Shown piece after piece: positions 54,548 to 63,561 of a DNA stretch of 64,000 nucleotides. The stretch is from Burkholderiales bacterium. Lineage in GTDB: Bacteria; Pseudomonadota; Gammaproteobacteria; Burkholderiales; Burkholderiaceae_C. Both the position numbers and the translations under genes were made by a program. Each line of letters begins with the position of its first letter. The first letter of the stretch is position 1. Location of the stretch: positions 1-64,000 of the forward strand of contig JACPYV010000015.1 in NCBI GenBank assembly GCA_016195825.1, in the 5' to 3' direction. The notes beneath the pieces are model-generated. The model worked only from the letters and a program-made list of their open reading frames with translations, did no database searches and was not told where the DNA came from.

Positions 54548-55333
54548 TCAACGGCGTGCCGGTGCGCTGCCGTCGTCCAGCATGTCCGCCTCGTAGCGGC
54601 GCCGGATCTGCTCAATGCTGCCGTCACGCTGGGCCGATTCCAGACCGCGCCGCAGCGCCTCGACGAGCGCCGGCGTCGCCGACTTGCGTGACACATGCAG
54701 CCAGAAGTCCTGGCTGCTGACCTGCAGCGGCGGCGCAAATCGGTCACGGCCCAACCCCAGGTGATGTGCGGCGCCGAGCAGGCCCAACCGGCTGCCGAAG
54801 GCCGCCCTCACGCGGCCAGCGGCGACCATGCGCACCGACATCTCGTTGTTCTGCACCCGTTCGAAGTGGATGCCCGGCATCGACTCGAGGCGCGGATCCA
54901 GCGGCGCACTTCGGGCCACCGCGACAGTCGCGCCGGCCAGGTCGGACAGGCGTTCGACCTTGGTCCCGGCGAGGCTGAGCACCACCGTCTGCATGGGCAG
55001 CACGCGCGCAACCTGGATGGCAACCTCAGCCAGCTCCTCATTGCTGAAGCGGATCACCATGTCCGCGTCGCCGTTGCGCAGGCTTACCACCGTGCGCGCG
55101 TAGGGCACGACGTTGTTGACCGCGCGCAGCCCGGCTCGCTCTGCGATCAGGTTGCCGATTTCGTACATCATGCCGCTGCTGCCATTGCCGTCGACGATGC
55201 CGAAGGGTGCGGACTGGATGGTCTCGATGCGCAGCAGGTCGGGGGCCGCCCGTACGTCGATGCTGGCCAGCCCCCAGGCCACGACCAGCACCATTGCAAG
55301 CCAGGGTCGCCGGCGAACAGGCATCCAGCGCAT
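54548..55333 (-). CDS. Periplasmic substrate-binding protein (SBP_bac_3 like)
   Basis: Secreted protein of 261 residues. Signal WLAMVLVVAWGLASIDVRA-A, then a type 2 periplasmic-binding fold: LLRIETIQSAPFGIVDGNGS, MMYEIGNLIAERAGLRAVNNV, LRNGDADMVIRFSNEEL and WLHVSRKSATPALVEALRRG. No permease or ATPase accompanies it, so it may be a free-standing sensor or a partner of a distant transporter. Coupled to the thioesterase gene by TGATG. Confidence 0.72.
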   Translation of the reverse strand: MRWMPVRRRPWLAMVLVVAWGLASIDVRAAPDLLRIETIQSAPFGIVDGNGSSGMMYEIGNLIAERAGLRAVNNVVPYARTVVSLRNGDADMVIRFSNEELAEVAIQVARVLPMQTVVLSLAGTKVERLSDLAGATVAVARSAPLDPRLESMPGIHFERVQNNEMSVRMVAAGRVRAAFGSRLGLLGAAHHLGLGRDRFAPPLQVSSQDFWLHVSRKSATPALVEALRRGLESAQRDGSIEQIRRRYEADMLDDGSAPARR

Positions 55334-55881
55334 CAGGCCGATGCGGGCAGATCAAACAGCAGGCAGGTCGTGCTGGCGTGCGCGTAGAGCTTGCCGTCGT
55401 GGCCCACCAGCTCGGCCTCTGCCGTCGTGACCTGCCGCCCGCGATGCACGACGCGGCCGATGGCGCGCACCAGCGGCACCTTGTCGGTCAGCGCGCGCAC
55501 CAGGTTGACCTTGAATTCCAGCGTCGTGTAGGCCCGCCCCGCGGGCAAGGTCGTGTGTACGGAGCAGCCCAGCGCCGAGTCCAGCAGCGTCGCAAACCAG
55601 CCGCCATGCACGCTGCCCAGCGGGTTGTAGTGCTTGAACTGCGGCCGGCCCTGGAAGACGGCCTCGCCGTCAGTCACTGAGATCAGCATGAAGTCCAACG
55701 TCTCGCTGATGGGCGGGCGCGGTGCCAAGCCGTCCAGCATGGCCTGCATCTGCTGCAGCCCGGTCTTGCCGGCCAGCATAGTGCGCGAAGCCAGGCCGCT
55801 GTCGGCCTGCTGGCGCGACCGCAACGTCGCCTCGTCGGCCTGCCATGTCGCGAGGAGGTCTTCGGGAGGGGAGGGGCTCAT
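55333..55881 (-). CDS. PaaI-type hot-dog thioesterase
   Basis: Thioesterase of 182 residues with the PaaI/HGG pattern YNPLGSVHGGWFATLLDSALG and a core HTTLPAGRAYTTLEFKVNLVR, which matches the family active-site strand. Start ATG 55881 is chosen (longer reading to 55920 possible). It is TGATG-coupled to the binding protein. Substrate unknown. Confidence 0.82.
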   Translation of the reverse strand: MSPSPPEDLLATWQADEATLRSRQQADSGLASRTMLAGKTGLQQMQAMLDGLAPRPPISETLDFMLISVTDGEAVFQGRPQFKHYNPLGSVHGGWFATLLDSALGCSVHTTLPAGRAYTTLEFKVNLVRALTDKVPLVRAIGRVVHRGRQVTTAEAELVGHDGKLYAHASTTCLLFDLPASA

Positions 55882-55948
55882 GATGGCGGCTGCAGTGGAT
55901 GAGCCGCCCATTCTGCGCAATCGCGCCGCGGCGCGCTGTCACGCCGGT

Positions 55949-56368
55949 TCAAGCAGCGAGGCGTTCGTGCACACTGAGGCTGCGGCGCTGCTGGGGCCTG
56001 GTCAGCCTGAGCTTGTCCAGCACCGGCCCCTGCCAAGGCAGCAGGTACACCAGGGTCGCCAGTGCGGCCTTGCGGCGCGACGACAGCAGCGGCCGGCGGC
56101 GGTCATCCAGCAGCAGCACGTTGGAGCGCACGTTGAGCGGGTCGACTTGCACCACCGTCCCTTCGCCGATCTCGACCCAGTCCCACTCGACCCAGGCACT
56201 CACATCGGCATAGCAGCGCTCCCAGCGCGTCACGCCGCCGACACCACGCTCACCGGTGTGGGCACGGTGGACGCTGGTCAGTGCGTGCCTGACATCCTGA
56301 GCAGCGCTGGACAGTGCGGCCAAGGGCCAGCAAACACTGCCCTCGGGCAGCCTGATCGTGAGCGACAT
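55949..56368 (-). CDS. RsaM-like (DUF4902) quorum-sensing regulator
   Basis: Protein of 139 residues without helix-turn-helix or signal peptide. The block VTRWERCYADVSAWVEWDWV, then EIGEGTVVQVDPLNVRSNVL, LLDDRRRP and a C-terminal LPWQGPVLDKL fits RsaM-type proteins, small modulators of LuxI/LuxR circuits in Burkholderia and Pseudomonas. Assigned from pattern memory and from its position divergent to a LuxR gene, so moderate confidence. Ribosome site GAGGTG precedes ATG 56368. RsaM normally lies between luxI and luxR; no luxI is present here. Confidence 0.6.
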   Translation of the reverse strand: MSLTIRLPEGSVCWPLAALSSAAQDVRHALTSVHRAHTGERGVGGVTRWERCYADVSAWVEWDWVEIGEGTVVQVDPLNVRSNVLLLDDRRRPLLSSRRKAALATLVYLLPWQGPVLDKLRLTRPQQRRSLSVHERLAA

Positions 56369-56433
56369 GGGAACACCTCGCGGTCGTGTGATTCGAACGA
56401 GAGGCAGTCTCTGGTCACGGTGGCATCGGAACA

Positions 56434-56453
56434 AGCTGGCAGACTTGGCAGGT
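56434..56453. promoter_or_regulatory. Lux-box-like site at the luxR start
   Basis: AGCTGGCAGACTTGGCAGGT holds the dyad CTGNCA-N4-TGNCAG, the lux-box pattern. It abuts the first possible ATG of the luxR gene (56454) and covers its ribosome site, so a bound regulator would repress luxR, while the divergent rsaM-like gene (start 56368) lies 65 bases away. It shares 15 of 20 positions with the site at 57222-57241. Confidence 0.5.
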
Positions 56454-57182
56454 ATGGGCAAGCCCGAAATGAACTATCAGCAGCTGATCGACGTCGGCTT
56501 GAGCGAGGACTTCAACAGCTTCGAGCGCCGTCTCGTCGCGACGGCGGATGCGCTGGGGTTCCCCATCATCTCCGGGGTGTTGATGCGTGGCCTGCTGCAG
56601 GACGCAGATGTGCAGATCACGTCGCTGGGCAACACACCCGAGGCCTATCTCCAGGCGGCCAAGGACCTGGGTGACGCGCGACGCGACCCGGTGATGGCAC
56701 GGCTGATGATCCAGTCCGTGCCCGTGGTCTACGACCAGCAGACCTACGCGGCCGCCGGTGTCGGCGAGCTGTGGGACATGCAGGCGTCCTACGGCTACAA
56801 GACCGGCATCGCAGTCAAGCTGCACCTGCCGGGCAACAAGCATTTCCTGCTCGGCGTGGACCGCGAGGAGGCGTTGCCCGAGCCGGGTGCGCAACTCATG
56901 CAGATGATCGGCGGCCTGCAGCTGCTGGCGGCGCATGCGCTGACGGCGGCGGACCGGCTGCTGGGCCCCAAGATCGACAAGGGCGACCTGCCCAAGCTGA
57001 CAAAGCGCGAGCTGGACGTGCTGAGCTGGACCTCGCAGGGCAAGACGGCCTGGGAGGTCAGCGTCATCCTGGGCATGAGCGAGAAGACCGTGAACTTCCA
57101 TCTCGGCAACGCCATGCGCAAGCTGGGCGTGACGTCCAAGCACCAGGCCGTGCTCAAGTGCGTGGCGGCTGGCCTGCTATGA
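56454..57182 (+). CDS. LuxR-type autoinducer-binding regulator
   Basis: Transcription factor of 242 residues (237 if begun at ATG 56469). The N-terminal autoinducer-binding domain shows the expected aromatic and acidic spacing (VVYDQQTYAAAGVGELWDM, then YGYKTGIAVKLHLPGNKHFL), and the C-terminal LuxR helix-turn-helix reads LTKRELDVLSWTSQGKTAWEVSVILGMSEKTVNFHLGNAMRKLGV. It is divergent from an RsaM-like gene, without a luxI synthase in the window: a solo or a receptor for a synthase elsewhere. The lux-box-like site covers its own start, suggesting autoregulation. Confidence 0.87.
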   Translation: MGKPEMNYQQLIDVGLSEDFNSFERRLVATADALGFPIISGVLMRGLLQDADVQITSLGNTPEAYLQAAKDLGDARRDPVMARLMIQSVPVVYDQQTYAAAGVGELWDMQASYGYKTGIAVKLHLPGNKHFLLGVDREEALPEPGAQLMQMIGGLQLLAAHALTAADRLLGPKIDKGDLPKLTKRELDVLSWTSQGKTAWEVSVILGMSEKTVNFHLGNAMRKLGVTSKHQAVLKCVAAGLL

Positions 57183-57221
57183 GGCGCATCGAGTCGCGTT
57201 GAGGCGGCATCCGCGGGCACA

Positions 57222-57241
57222 ACCTAGAAGACTTGCTAGGT
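57222..57241. promoter_or_regulatory. Lux-box-like 20-bp inverted repeat downstream of luxR
   Basis: ACCTAGAAGACTTGCTAGGT is a 20-bp dyad with 6-bp perfect arms (7 with the flanking A and T, 57221-57242), the length and symmetry of a lux box. It sits 40 bases after the luxR stop and about 70 bases before the 18-codon ORF at 57313. If it activates from the usual position near -42, transcription would begin near 57274. No good -10 is visible, and a hairpin role is an alternative. Confidence 0.55.
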
Positions 57242-57312
57242 TTCTAGGGGGGTGAAAACAGGGACAGTCCGGCTTAGCGAATTTCCGCGCCCCAGCCCCC
57301 CAGGAGCACCCC

Positions 57313-57369
57313 ATGAAACTCATCGACCTCGTTTACGAAATCCTCGGTCTTCCCCGTCTGGGCGGCTGA
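57313..57369 (+). CDS. Small ORF of 18 codons with strong ribosome site
   Basis: ATG at 57313 with CAGGAG 7 bases upstream opens an 18-residue ORF, MKLIDLVYEILGLPRLGG. The peptide has an amphipathic, hydrophobic first half and a Pro/Gly end, and no known match. It lies between the lux-box-like site and the alpha-CTD-like gene 29 bases further on. It could be a real microprotein, a leader peptide, or a chance ORF. Confidence 0.4.
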   Translation: MKLIDLVYEILGLPRLGG

Positions 57370-57398
57370 ACGGCAGTCGAGGCCGAGCCGGGATCGAC

Positions 57399-57743
57399 AT
57401 GCAAGCCGCAATGGATTGCGATGGCGACAGGGTCCAAGCCGCGTGCTTTGGCAGCAAGGTGCTGGCCGCGCGCATCGAGCCTGCCGCAAGGCCTCATCTC
57501 GTTCGCAGCGGAGTCGCCGTGTCCATCTCCGCAGAAACTTATGCCCGGCTGTTGAGCCTCGCCGACCAGGCACCGCTCGACTGTCTGCCGATCAGCGAGC
57601 GGACGCTGGCACGCGCCAGGACGCTGGGCTACAACCAGATCGGCCAGATCCGCAACACGCCAAAAAGCCGACTGCTGGCAGACCTTGGCGAGGAACGCGC
57701 CGAGGAACTCAAGCAGGCGCTGCACGATTTCGGCATGCGCTGA
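57399..57743 (+). CDS. Small protein with RNA-polymerase-alpha-CTD-like domain
   Basis: Protein of 114 residues (about 75 if begun at the GTG 57519, which has GGAG upstream). The C-terminal part LPISERTLARARTLGYNQIG, then QIRNTPKSRLLADLGEERAEELKQAL resembles the helix-hairpin-helix alpha-CTD of RNA polymerase, a DNA- and activator-binding module. The N-terminal half is unlike anything I recognise. Downstream of the LuxR gene and of the 18-codon ORF, it may be a target gene. Family resemblance from reading only. Confidence 0.5.
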   Translation: MQAAMDCDGDRVQAACFGSKVLAARIEPAARPHLVRSGVAVSISAETYARLLSLADQAPLDCLPISERTLARARTLGYNQIGQIRNTPKSRLLADLGEERAEELKQALHDFGMR

Positions 57744-57763
57744 GCGGCCGCGTCGCGCCGCGC

Positions 57764-59365
57764 TCAGGCCTGTTTCGCCGTCCGACGCAGGTCGACCGCA
57801 TCCGGCATGTCGCGCGTCTCGTTGGCTGCAAGCCGGAAGATGCGCAGCGCCGCAGCGACCTGCTCGGTGTCGTCCAACATTTGGGCCGCCGCCCGGGCCA
57901 ACTGCTCCACCATGCTGGCGTTCTGCTGCGTGATGCCGTCGAGCTGCCGTATCGCGCCATGCACCTCGGCCACGCCGCGCAGCTGCGCGTGGGCGCCCTG
58001 GTCGATGTTGGCGATCAGCGTCGTAAAGGCGCTCACCTGGGCCAGCGTGGCGTCGATGCTCTCACGCGCCGACCGCGTCTGCGCCTCGCCGGCCTGGACG
58101 CGGCGCGTCGAATCGTCAATCAGTGATTTGATCTCGCGCGCCGCCGTCGAGCTGCGCTGCGCCAGCGCCCGCACTTCGCCCGCCACGACCGCGAAACCCT
58201 TGCCATGCTCCCCGGCCCGCGCCGCCTCGACGGCGGCGTTGAGCGCCAGCAGGTTGGTCTGGAAGGCGATGCTGTCGATCAACTGCACGATCTCGCCGAT
58301 GCGGCTGGACGAGCCGGCAATGCCGCCCATTGTGTCCGTCACAGAATGCACGACCTCGGCGCTGCGGCGCGACACCTCGTGCAACTCGCCGGCCACGCCG
58401 CTGGCGGTCTCGGCATCAGCGCTGGTGCCACGCACCGTCGTGGCGATCTGCTCCATGCTGGCCGCTGTCTGCTGCAGGCTGGCGGCCTGGCTCTCGGTGC
58501 GCTGGGCCAGGTCGCGGTTGCCCTGAGCGATCTCGTGGCTGACGCCACGGATGCGGTCGATCTCATGCCGCGTGTCGCCCACCATGGCGCACAGGTTCAC
58601 GGCCACCTGCGCGAGCGCGGATTCCAGGTGACGGGTCAATGCGCTGCCGCTGGAGCGCAGCGTGGCGGACAAGTCTCCCGCGGCCAGCGCGTTCACGAAG
58701 GCTTCGACCGAACCTAGCGCGGCCTGCAGCCTGGCCTGCCGCAGCATCGCCAGGCCGGCCGCGGCCACGACGGCAGCAGCCGCTGCAGCCCAGGGGCCGG
58801 CGAAGGCGAAGACCGCGACGGCCAGGCCGGCCGACAGCAAAGGCCCCGGCATGCCCGCCAGCCAGGGCAGGCGGTGCCCCAGCCGCCGCAGCGCGCCGCC
58901 CAGGCCGGGGCGCACCAGCTCGCCGCCCTGCAGGCGGTGGCGCAACTCGCCGTTGGCTTTCTCCTCGCGCATCAGCGCGAACAGCTGCTCGGACTGCTCG
59001 ATCTGGGCACGCGTGGGCTGCGAGCGCACCGACAGGTAGGCCACCGGCCGGCCACCGTCCAGCAGCGGCGTCACGTTGGCCAGAACCCAGTAATGGTCGC
59101 CGTTCTTGCGGCGGTTCTTGACGACACCGGACCAGGGGCGGCCGGCAGCGATCGTGGCCCACATGTCGCGGAATGCCTCTTCGGGCACGTCAGGGTGACG
59201 CAGGATGTTGTGGGGCTGGCCCAGCAGTTCGTCGATGGTATAGCCGCTGGTTTCGACGAACACGGCGTTGGCATGCAGGATGCGGCCCTTCAGATCGGTC
59301 GTCGAGACCAGGGTCCGGCCGGTGGGGAAGGGGAATTCGCGTTGGGTGACGGCTTGGATGCGCAT
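57764..59365 (-). CDS. Methyl-accepting chemotaxis protein with PAS domain (Aer-like)
   Basis: Chemoreceptor of 533 residues. PAS domain at about 15-115 ([57 protein letters not shown]), as in Aer, suits FAD or redox sensing; two hydrophobic stretches near 170-210 anchor it; a HAMP-like segment and the signalling hairpin follow with [20 protein letters not shown]. No periplasmic domain is seen. The ATG at 59365 has GAGGA upstream; an in-frame ATG at 59383 is the alternative. Confidence 0.9.
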   Translation of the reverse strand: MRIQAVTQREFPFPTGRTLVSTTDLKGRILHANAVFVETSGYTIDELLGQPHNILRHPDVPEEAFRDMWATIAAGRPWSGVVKNRRKNGDHYWVLANVTPLLDGGRPVAYLSVRSQPTRAQIEQSEQLFALMREEKANGELRHRLQGGELVRPGLGGALRRLGHRLPWLAGMPGPLLSAGLAVAVFAFAGPWAAAAAAVVAAAGLAMLRQARLQAALGSVEAFVNALAAGDLSATLRSSGSALTRHLESALAQVAVNLCAMVGDTRHEIDRIRGVSHEIAQGNRDLAQRTESQAASLQQTAASMEQIATTVRGTSADAETASGVAGELHEVSRRSAEVVHSVTDTMGGIAGSSSRIGEIVQLIDSIAFQTNLLALNAAVEAARAGEHGKGFAVVAGEVRALAQRSSTAAREIKSLIDDSTRRVQAGEAQTRSARESIDATLAQVSAFTTLIANIDQGAHAQLRGVAEVHGAIRQLDGITQQNASMVEQLARAAAQMLDDTEQVAAALRIFRLAANETRDMPDAVDLRRTAKQA

Positions 59366-59455
59366 GGATGAGTCCTCTGACATGCGAGCATGCGGGCCGT
59401 GGTCGTACAAACCCTTGATCTGGCGCAATCCCGCCAAGGCCCTCCCGAGCCCAGC

Positions 59456-60103
59456 ATGCAAGACCGTGACATCCCCCTCGATTCCTGGCCACGCCGCGCT
59501 GCGCTGGCGCATTTCCGTGGCATGGCCCAGCCGGCTTTCTGCGTCACCGTGCCGGTCGACGTGACCGGCCTGCGCGAGCGCGCAGCCCACCACGGCGCCA
59601 CGCCCTGGCTGGCCTACCACCACGCCGCACTGGAGGCGGCCAACGGCATCGACGCGATGCGCCAGACGATGCACGCGGACGGCAGCGCCGTGCGCGAGTT
59701 CGCCGTCATCCACGCCAGCACGACGGTGCTGCGCGATGACGGCAGCTTCGGCTTCCTGCCGCTGCCGCGCGAGCCCTCGCTGGCGCGCTTCGCGGCCTCG
59801 GGCAAGGCCCGCATCGGCCGGGTGCGGGCCGCCACGGGCAGCCTGTTCGCTGGGGACGAGCCTGGCGAGGTCCGGGAAGAGACCCTGGTCCACATGACTG
59901 CCTTGCCCTGGCTGGCGTTCACGGCCTTCAACCATGCCCGCGGCGCTGGCGATGACCGGCCCAAGGTCGCCTTCGGCCGCTTCGCCTCCGCAGGCGACCG
60001 CCTGCTGATGCCGGTGGCGGTGGACGTCCACCATGCGCTGGTGGACGGCGTGCACATGGGCCGCTTCTTCGAGCAGCTGCAGGCGAACCTGGACCGGATC
60101 TAG
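59456..60103 (+). CDS. Chloramphenicol-acetyltransferase-fold acyltransferase
   Basis: Protein of 215 residues with the CAT-family catalytic motif [16 protein letters not shown] (HHxxxDG), and the N-terminal [16 protein letters not shown]-like and LHASTT-like strands. It is shorter in conservation than true xenobiotic CATs, so the substrate is uncertain and I do not call it a resistance gene. Start ATG 59456. Convergent with the YqhD-like gene by one base. Confidence 0.75.
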   Translation: MQDRDIPLDSWPRRAALAHFRGMAQPAFCVTVPVDVTGLRERAAHHGATPWLAYHHAALEAANGIDAMRQTMHADGSAVREFAVIHASTTVLRDDGSFGFLPLPREPSLARFAASGKARIGRVRAATGSLFAGDEPGEVREETLVHMTALPWLAFTAFNHARGAGDDRPKVAFGRFASAGDRLLMPVAVDVHHALVDGVHMGRFFEQLQANLDRI

Positions 60104-60104
60104 C

Positions 60105-61259
60105 TCAGACCACGGCCTCGAGCACCGCGCGGCTGACGTCCAGCGTCACGTCGCCGTGTTCGCCCAGTGCGGTCATGCCGTGGGCTTGCAGCTTGGCGAG
60201 GATGGCGTCCAACCGAGGCTCACGGATACCGTGGCCGGACAGCCGGGTGGGCACGCCCATGCGCTCGAAGAAGGCCCGCGTGGCTTCGATGGCGGCGTCG
60301 ATGCGGGCGTCATCGCTGCCCTCGCGCAGGTTCCACACCCGCTCGGCGTACTGCAGCAGCTTGGCGCGCTTGGGCTCGCGCCGGGCGGCCAGCATCGCGG
60401 GCAGCACGATGGCCAGCGTCTGCGCGTGGTCTAGCCCATGTACCGCGGTGATCTCGTGGCCCAGCATGTGGGTGCTCCAATCCTGGGGCACACCGGCGCC
60501 CAGGTAGCCGTTGAGCGCCATGGTCGCGGCCCACATGACATTGGCGCGGGCGTCGTAGTCGGTTGGACTGGCGAGCAGCTTGGGGCCTTCCTCGAGCAGC
60601 GTCAGCAGCAGGCCCTCGGCCATGCGGTCCTGCACCTTGGCGTTGGCCGGGTAGGTCAGGTACTGCTCGATGGTGTGGACGAAGGCGTCCACCACGCCAT
60701 TGGCGGTCTGACGCTCGGGAAGGCTGAACAGCGTGCTCGGATCCAGCACGGCGAAGCGCGGGAACACCTTCTCGGAGCCGAAGAAGAGCTTGTCGCCCGT
60801 CTCGCGCCGGCTGATGACGGCGCCGGAGTTCATCTCCGATCCGGTGGCGGCCAGCGTCAGCACGACGCCCAGCGGCACCGCGGACTTGACCTTGCCCTGG
60901 CCGGTCAGCAGTTCCCAGGGGTCGCCTTCGTAGTGCAGCGCCGCGGCGATGAACTTGCTGCCATCGGCCACCGAGCCACCGCCCACCGCCAGCACGAAAT
61001 CGATGCCGTGCTCGCGGCCGGCCGCGACCGCGCGCATCAGCGTGGCGTAGTCGGGGTTGGGTTCGATGCTGCCGAACTCGGCCACCAGGCGTTCGCCCAG
61101 GGCCTGGCGGACCTGCGCCATGACGCCGTTGCCCAAGATGCTGCCGCCGCCATAAGTGACCAGCACCCGGCTGCCGGCCGGCACCTGCTTGGCCAGCGTG
61201 GCGATCTGGCCCTGGCCGAACAGCACGCGGGTGGGGACGTAAAGGTTGAAGTTGTTCAT
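60105..61259 (-). CDS. yqhD: YqhD-like iron-containing aldehyde reductase
   Basis: NADPH-dependent alcohol dehydrogenase of 384 residues, the usual YqhD length. Visible: [69 protein letters not shown] with the metal Asp and His, and [20 protein letters not shown] with the other two His. It should reduce short-chain aldehydes. Lies behind the OYE-like gene on the same strand with a 109-base gap in which nothing clear is seen. Confidence 0.9.
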   Translation of the reverse strand: MNNFNLYVPTRVLFGQGQIATLAKQVPAGSRVLVTYGGGSILGNGVMAQVRQALGERLVAEFGSIEPNPDYATLMRAVAAGREHGIDFVLAVGGGSVADGSKFIAAALHYEGDPWELLTGQGKVKSAVPLGVVLTLAATGSEMNSGAVISRRETGDKLFFGSEKVFPRFAVLDPSTLFSLPERQTANGVVDAFVHTIEQYLTYPANAKVQDRMAEGLLLTLLEEGPKLLASPTDYDARANVMWAATMALNGYLGAGVPQDWSTHMLGHEITAVHGLDHAQTLAIVLPAMLAARREPKRAKLLQYAERVWNLREGSDDARIDAAIEATRAFFERMGVPTRLSGHGIREPRLDAILAKLQAHGMTALGEHGDVTLDVSRAVLEAVV

Positions 61260-61368
61260 GGTGTGTTGTCGTTGTGGGGTCGGGAAAAGGGTGAATGGTG
61301 TCAGGCCCAGAAAGGCTGTGGCGCGGCGGGGGAAACCCGCGCTCATCACGCGTTTCGGGATGTTGCCG

Positions 61369-62463
61369 TCAGGCGGCCTGCTCCCGCGTGAACTGGGTGT
61401 AGCCCTCGGCGCCGCCGCCGAAGTAGCCGGCGACCGGCGCGTCGAACAGCGGCCGGTTGTGCTGCAGGCGCTCCACCAGGTCCGGGTTGCCGATGAAGGC
61501 GCGGCCGAAGGCGACCATGTCGGCGCGGCCCTGTGCCGTCGCATCCAGGGCGCGCTGCCGGTCATAGCTGTTGTTGGCGATGTAGGCGCCAGCAAAGGCG
61601 GCACGCAGCGCGCGGATGTCGAAGGCATCGGCACCGTTGTCGCTGTGCATCTGCCCCTCGACGACGTGCAGGTAGGCCAGGCCCATCGCGCTGAGCCGGC
61701 CGGCCAGGTAGCCGTGGGTCTGCATGGGCGTGCTGTCCAGCGGCGTGTCACCGATGGCGGTGGACAGCGGCGACAGCCGCAGGCCCACGCGGTCGGCGCC
61801 CCAGACGCCGGCGACCGCCTCGACGACCTCCAACGTGAGCCTGGCGCGGTTCTCGATGGATCCGCCGTAGCGGTCGGTGCGCTGGTTGGTGCTGTCGCGC
61901 AGGAACTGCTCCAGCAGATAGCCGTTGGCGGCATGCACCTCCACGCCGTCGAACCCCGCGGCCCTGGCGCGCAGCGCGGCCTGGCGGTAGTCCTCGATCA
62001 GCCCGGGGATCTCGTCCGTGGCCAGCGCCCGCGGCATGGACGGCGGCTGGAAGCCTTGCTCGGTGAAGACGCTGCCGCCAGCCTGCAGGGCCGAGGGCGC
62101 CACCGGCGCGGCGCCGCCTTCCTGCAGGCTCGCATGCGACATGCGGCCCACGTGCCAGAGCTGCATCACGATCTTGCCGCCGGCGGCGTGCACCGCGTCG
62201 GTCACCGCCTTCCAGGCGCTGACCTGCGCATCGGTGTAGATGCCGGGCGTGTAGGCATAGCCGCGGCCCTGGCGCGAGATGTTGGTGGCCTCTGCGATGA
62301 GCAGGCCGGCCGAGGCGCGCTGGCGGTAGTACTCAACGGCCAGCGGCGTCTGTACGCCGTCCATGCCGGCGCGCGAGCGGGTCAGCGGTGCCATCGCGAT
62401 GCGGTTGCTGACCTCGATGGCGCCGAGGTGGGTGGGGGAGAAGAGGGCGGTGGTGGTGGACAT
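61369..62463 (-). CDS. nemA: Old yellow enzyme-family alkene reductase (NemA-like)
   Basis: FMN enzyme of 364 residues reducing activated C=C bonds or nitro groups. Visible: SNRIAMAPLTRSRAG, MQLWHVGRMSHASLQ, VEVHAANGYLLEQFLRDSTN with the substrate-binding His/Asn pair, DRYGGSIENRARLTLEVV and VAFGRAFIGNPDLVERL. Start ATG 62463 with GGAG 7 bases upstream. It diverges from a LysR gene and probably shares detoxification duties with the YqhD-like enzyme. Confidence 0.92.
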   Translation of the reverse strand: MSTTTALFSPTHLGAIEVSNRIAMAPLTRSRAGMDGVQTPLAVEYYRQRASAGLLIAEATNISRQGRGYAYTPGIYTDAQVSAWKAVTDAVHAAGGKIVMQLWHVGRMSHASLQEGGAAPVAPSALQAGGSVFTEQGFQPPSMPRALATDEIPGLIEDYRQAALRARAAGFDGVEVHAANGYLLEQFLRDSTNQRTDRYGGSIENRARLTLEVVEAVAGVWGADRVGLRLSPLSTAIGDTPLDSTPMQTHGYLAGRLSAMGLAYLHVVEGQMHSDNGADAFDIRALRAAFAGAYIANNSYDRQRALDATAQGRADMVAFGRAFIGNPDLVERLQHNRPLFDAPVAGYFGGGAEGYTQFTREQAA

Positions 62464-62484
62464 GGGGGGCTCCAGGTTCGTGGT

Positions 62485-62512
62485 GGGTCTTGGGTCTTGG
62501 GTCTTGGGTCTT
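62485..62512 (-). repeat. Four tandem copies of a 7-bp unit between nemA and lysR
   Basis: GGGTCTT is repeated four times without change (62485-62512) followed by GG. It lies between the nemA start (62463) and the LysR start (62629), in the promoter region of nemA. Such non-triplet repeats can vary in copy number by slippage and shift the promoter spacing. Confidence 0.85.
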
Positions 62513-62574
62513 GGCACTCGGCGCTGGAGGGATGCGGCGCCGCGGTGATGCACGAAGAATGGATGCGGCGCAAC

Positions 62575-62600
62575 AATTCATCAAATTTATCCTTTGAATT
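62575..62600. promoter_or_regulatory. Nested dyad upstream of the LysR gene
   Basis: AATTCA (62575-62580) and TGAATT (62595-62600) form an outer inverted repeat; within it TCAAA (62581-62585) and TTTGA (62593-62597) form a second one. The A/T-rich 26 bases contrast with the surroundings and lie 29 bases before the LysR ATG, as expected of an autoregulatory LysR-type site that also controls nemA. Confidence 0.5.
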
Positions 62601-62628
62601 CCAGACATTCGTTTGGCAACATATCTGC

Positions 62629-63561
62629 ATGCGCTACGACCTGAACCTGCTGCCGGTCTTCCTGGCCTTGATGGAGGAGCGCAGCGTGACCCGCGCCGCC
62701 GCGCGGCTGGGCATCACCCAGCCGGCGCTGTCCAACGCGCTGACACGGCTGCGCGCGCTGCTGCTGGACCCGCTGTTCATCCGCGAGCGCTACGGCATGC
62801 AACCCACGCCCAAGGCGCAGGAACTGGCACCGGTGATCGCCGCGGCGCTGGCCGCGCTGGACGGCCTCGTGCGGGGCCAGCAGGCGTTCGACCCGGCCCA
62901 GGCGGACCTGCTGCTGACCATCGCCCCCAACAGCTACGTAGAGTTCGTGTTGGTGCCGGCCATCGTGGCGCGGCTGCGCGAGCGGGCGCCGGGCATACGG
63001 TTGCGCCTGACGCCCTACGGCAGCGACCTGGCCGAGACCGGCGTCATCTCCGGCACGACCGCGCTGGTGCTGGGACGCATCAATGACCCGCCGGACAACT
63101 TGGTCGTGCAGCACCTGCTGGACGACGGCCTGGACTGCATCGTGCGCGCCAACCACCCAGAGGTGGGCGCGACGCTGTCAAAGGCCCAGTACGAGGGGCT
63201 CAAGCACGTCAACATGCTGCCCCCCGGGCGACTGCGCGTGGGCCTGTTCCAGGCGCTGGAGCGCCAGGGCCTGAAGCGCGAGGTGGCGGTGTCGGTCACG
63301 CATTTCCTGGCCATCCCGGAGATGGTGGCTGTGACCGACTACTGCGCCACGCTGCCACGGCTGATTTGCCGCCACCTGGCGGGAGACAGGCGGCTTAAGG
63401 TGCTGCCGGCGCCGGTGGATCTCGGGACCTTCCCGGTGCAGATGGCGTGGCATGTGCGTTACCGCGACGACCCCGCCCACCGCTGGCTGCGGGCGCTGAT
63501 CGACGAGGTGGCCAGGGAGGTGGCAGCCGCGCAGCCGCCTAATCGCCCAGCGTCACGATGA
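62629..63561 (+). CDS. LysR-family transcriptional regulator
   Basis: Regulator of 310 residues: N-terminal winged helix-turn-helix (LLPVFLALMEERSVTRAAAR, LGITQPALSNALTRLRALLL, DPLFIRERYGMQPTPKA) and a periplasmic-binding-like effector domain (LLTIAPNSYVEFVLVPAIVA, HFLAIPEMVAVTDYCATLPR). It is divergent from nemA, the classic LysR arrangement, so nemA is its likely target. It overlaps the convergent ExoIII gene by 23 bases. Confidence 0.9.
   Translation: MRYDLNLLPVFLALMEERSVTRAAARLGITQPALSNALTRLRALLLDPLFIRERYGMQPTPKAQELAPVIAAALAALDGLVRGQQAFDPAQADLLLTIAPNSYVEFVLVPAIVARLRERAPGIRLRLTPYGSDLAETGVISGTTALVLGRINDPPDNLVVQHLLDDGLDCIVRANHPEVGATLSKAQYEGLKHVNMLPPGRLRVGLFQALERQGLKREVAVSVTHFLAIPEMVAVTDYCATLPRLICRHLAGDRRLKVLPAPVDLGTFPVQMAWHVRYRDDPAHRWLRALIDEVAREVAAAQPPNRPASR

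Noticed and set aside
55949-56368. LuxI-type acyl-homoserine lactone synthase beside luxR
   Set aside because: The protein lacks the conserved N-terminal Arg/Phe/Trp and the Asp/Glu pattern of LuxI; it fits RsaM-like DUF4902 better.
59456-60103. Chloramphenicol resistance gene
   Set aside because: The catalytic HHxxxDG motif is present but the protein is divergent and sits among housekeeping genes; family fold is not evidence of drug resistance.
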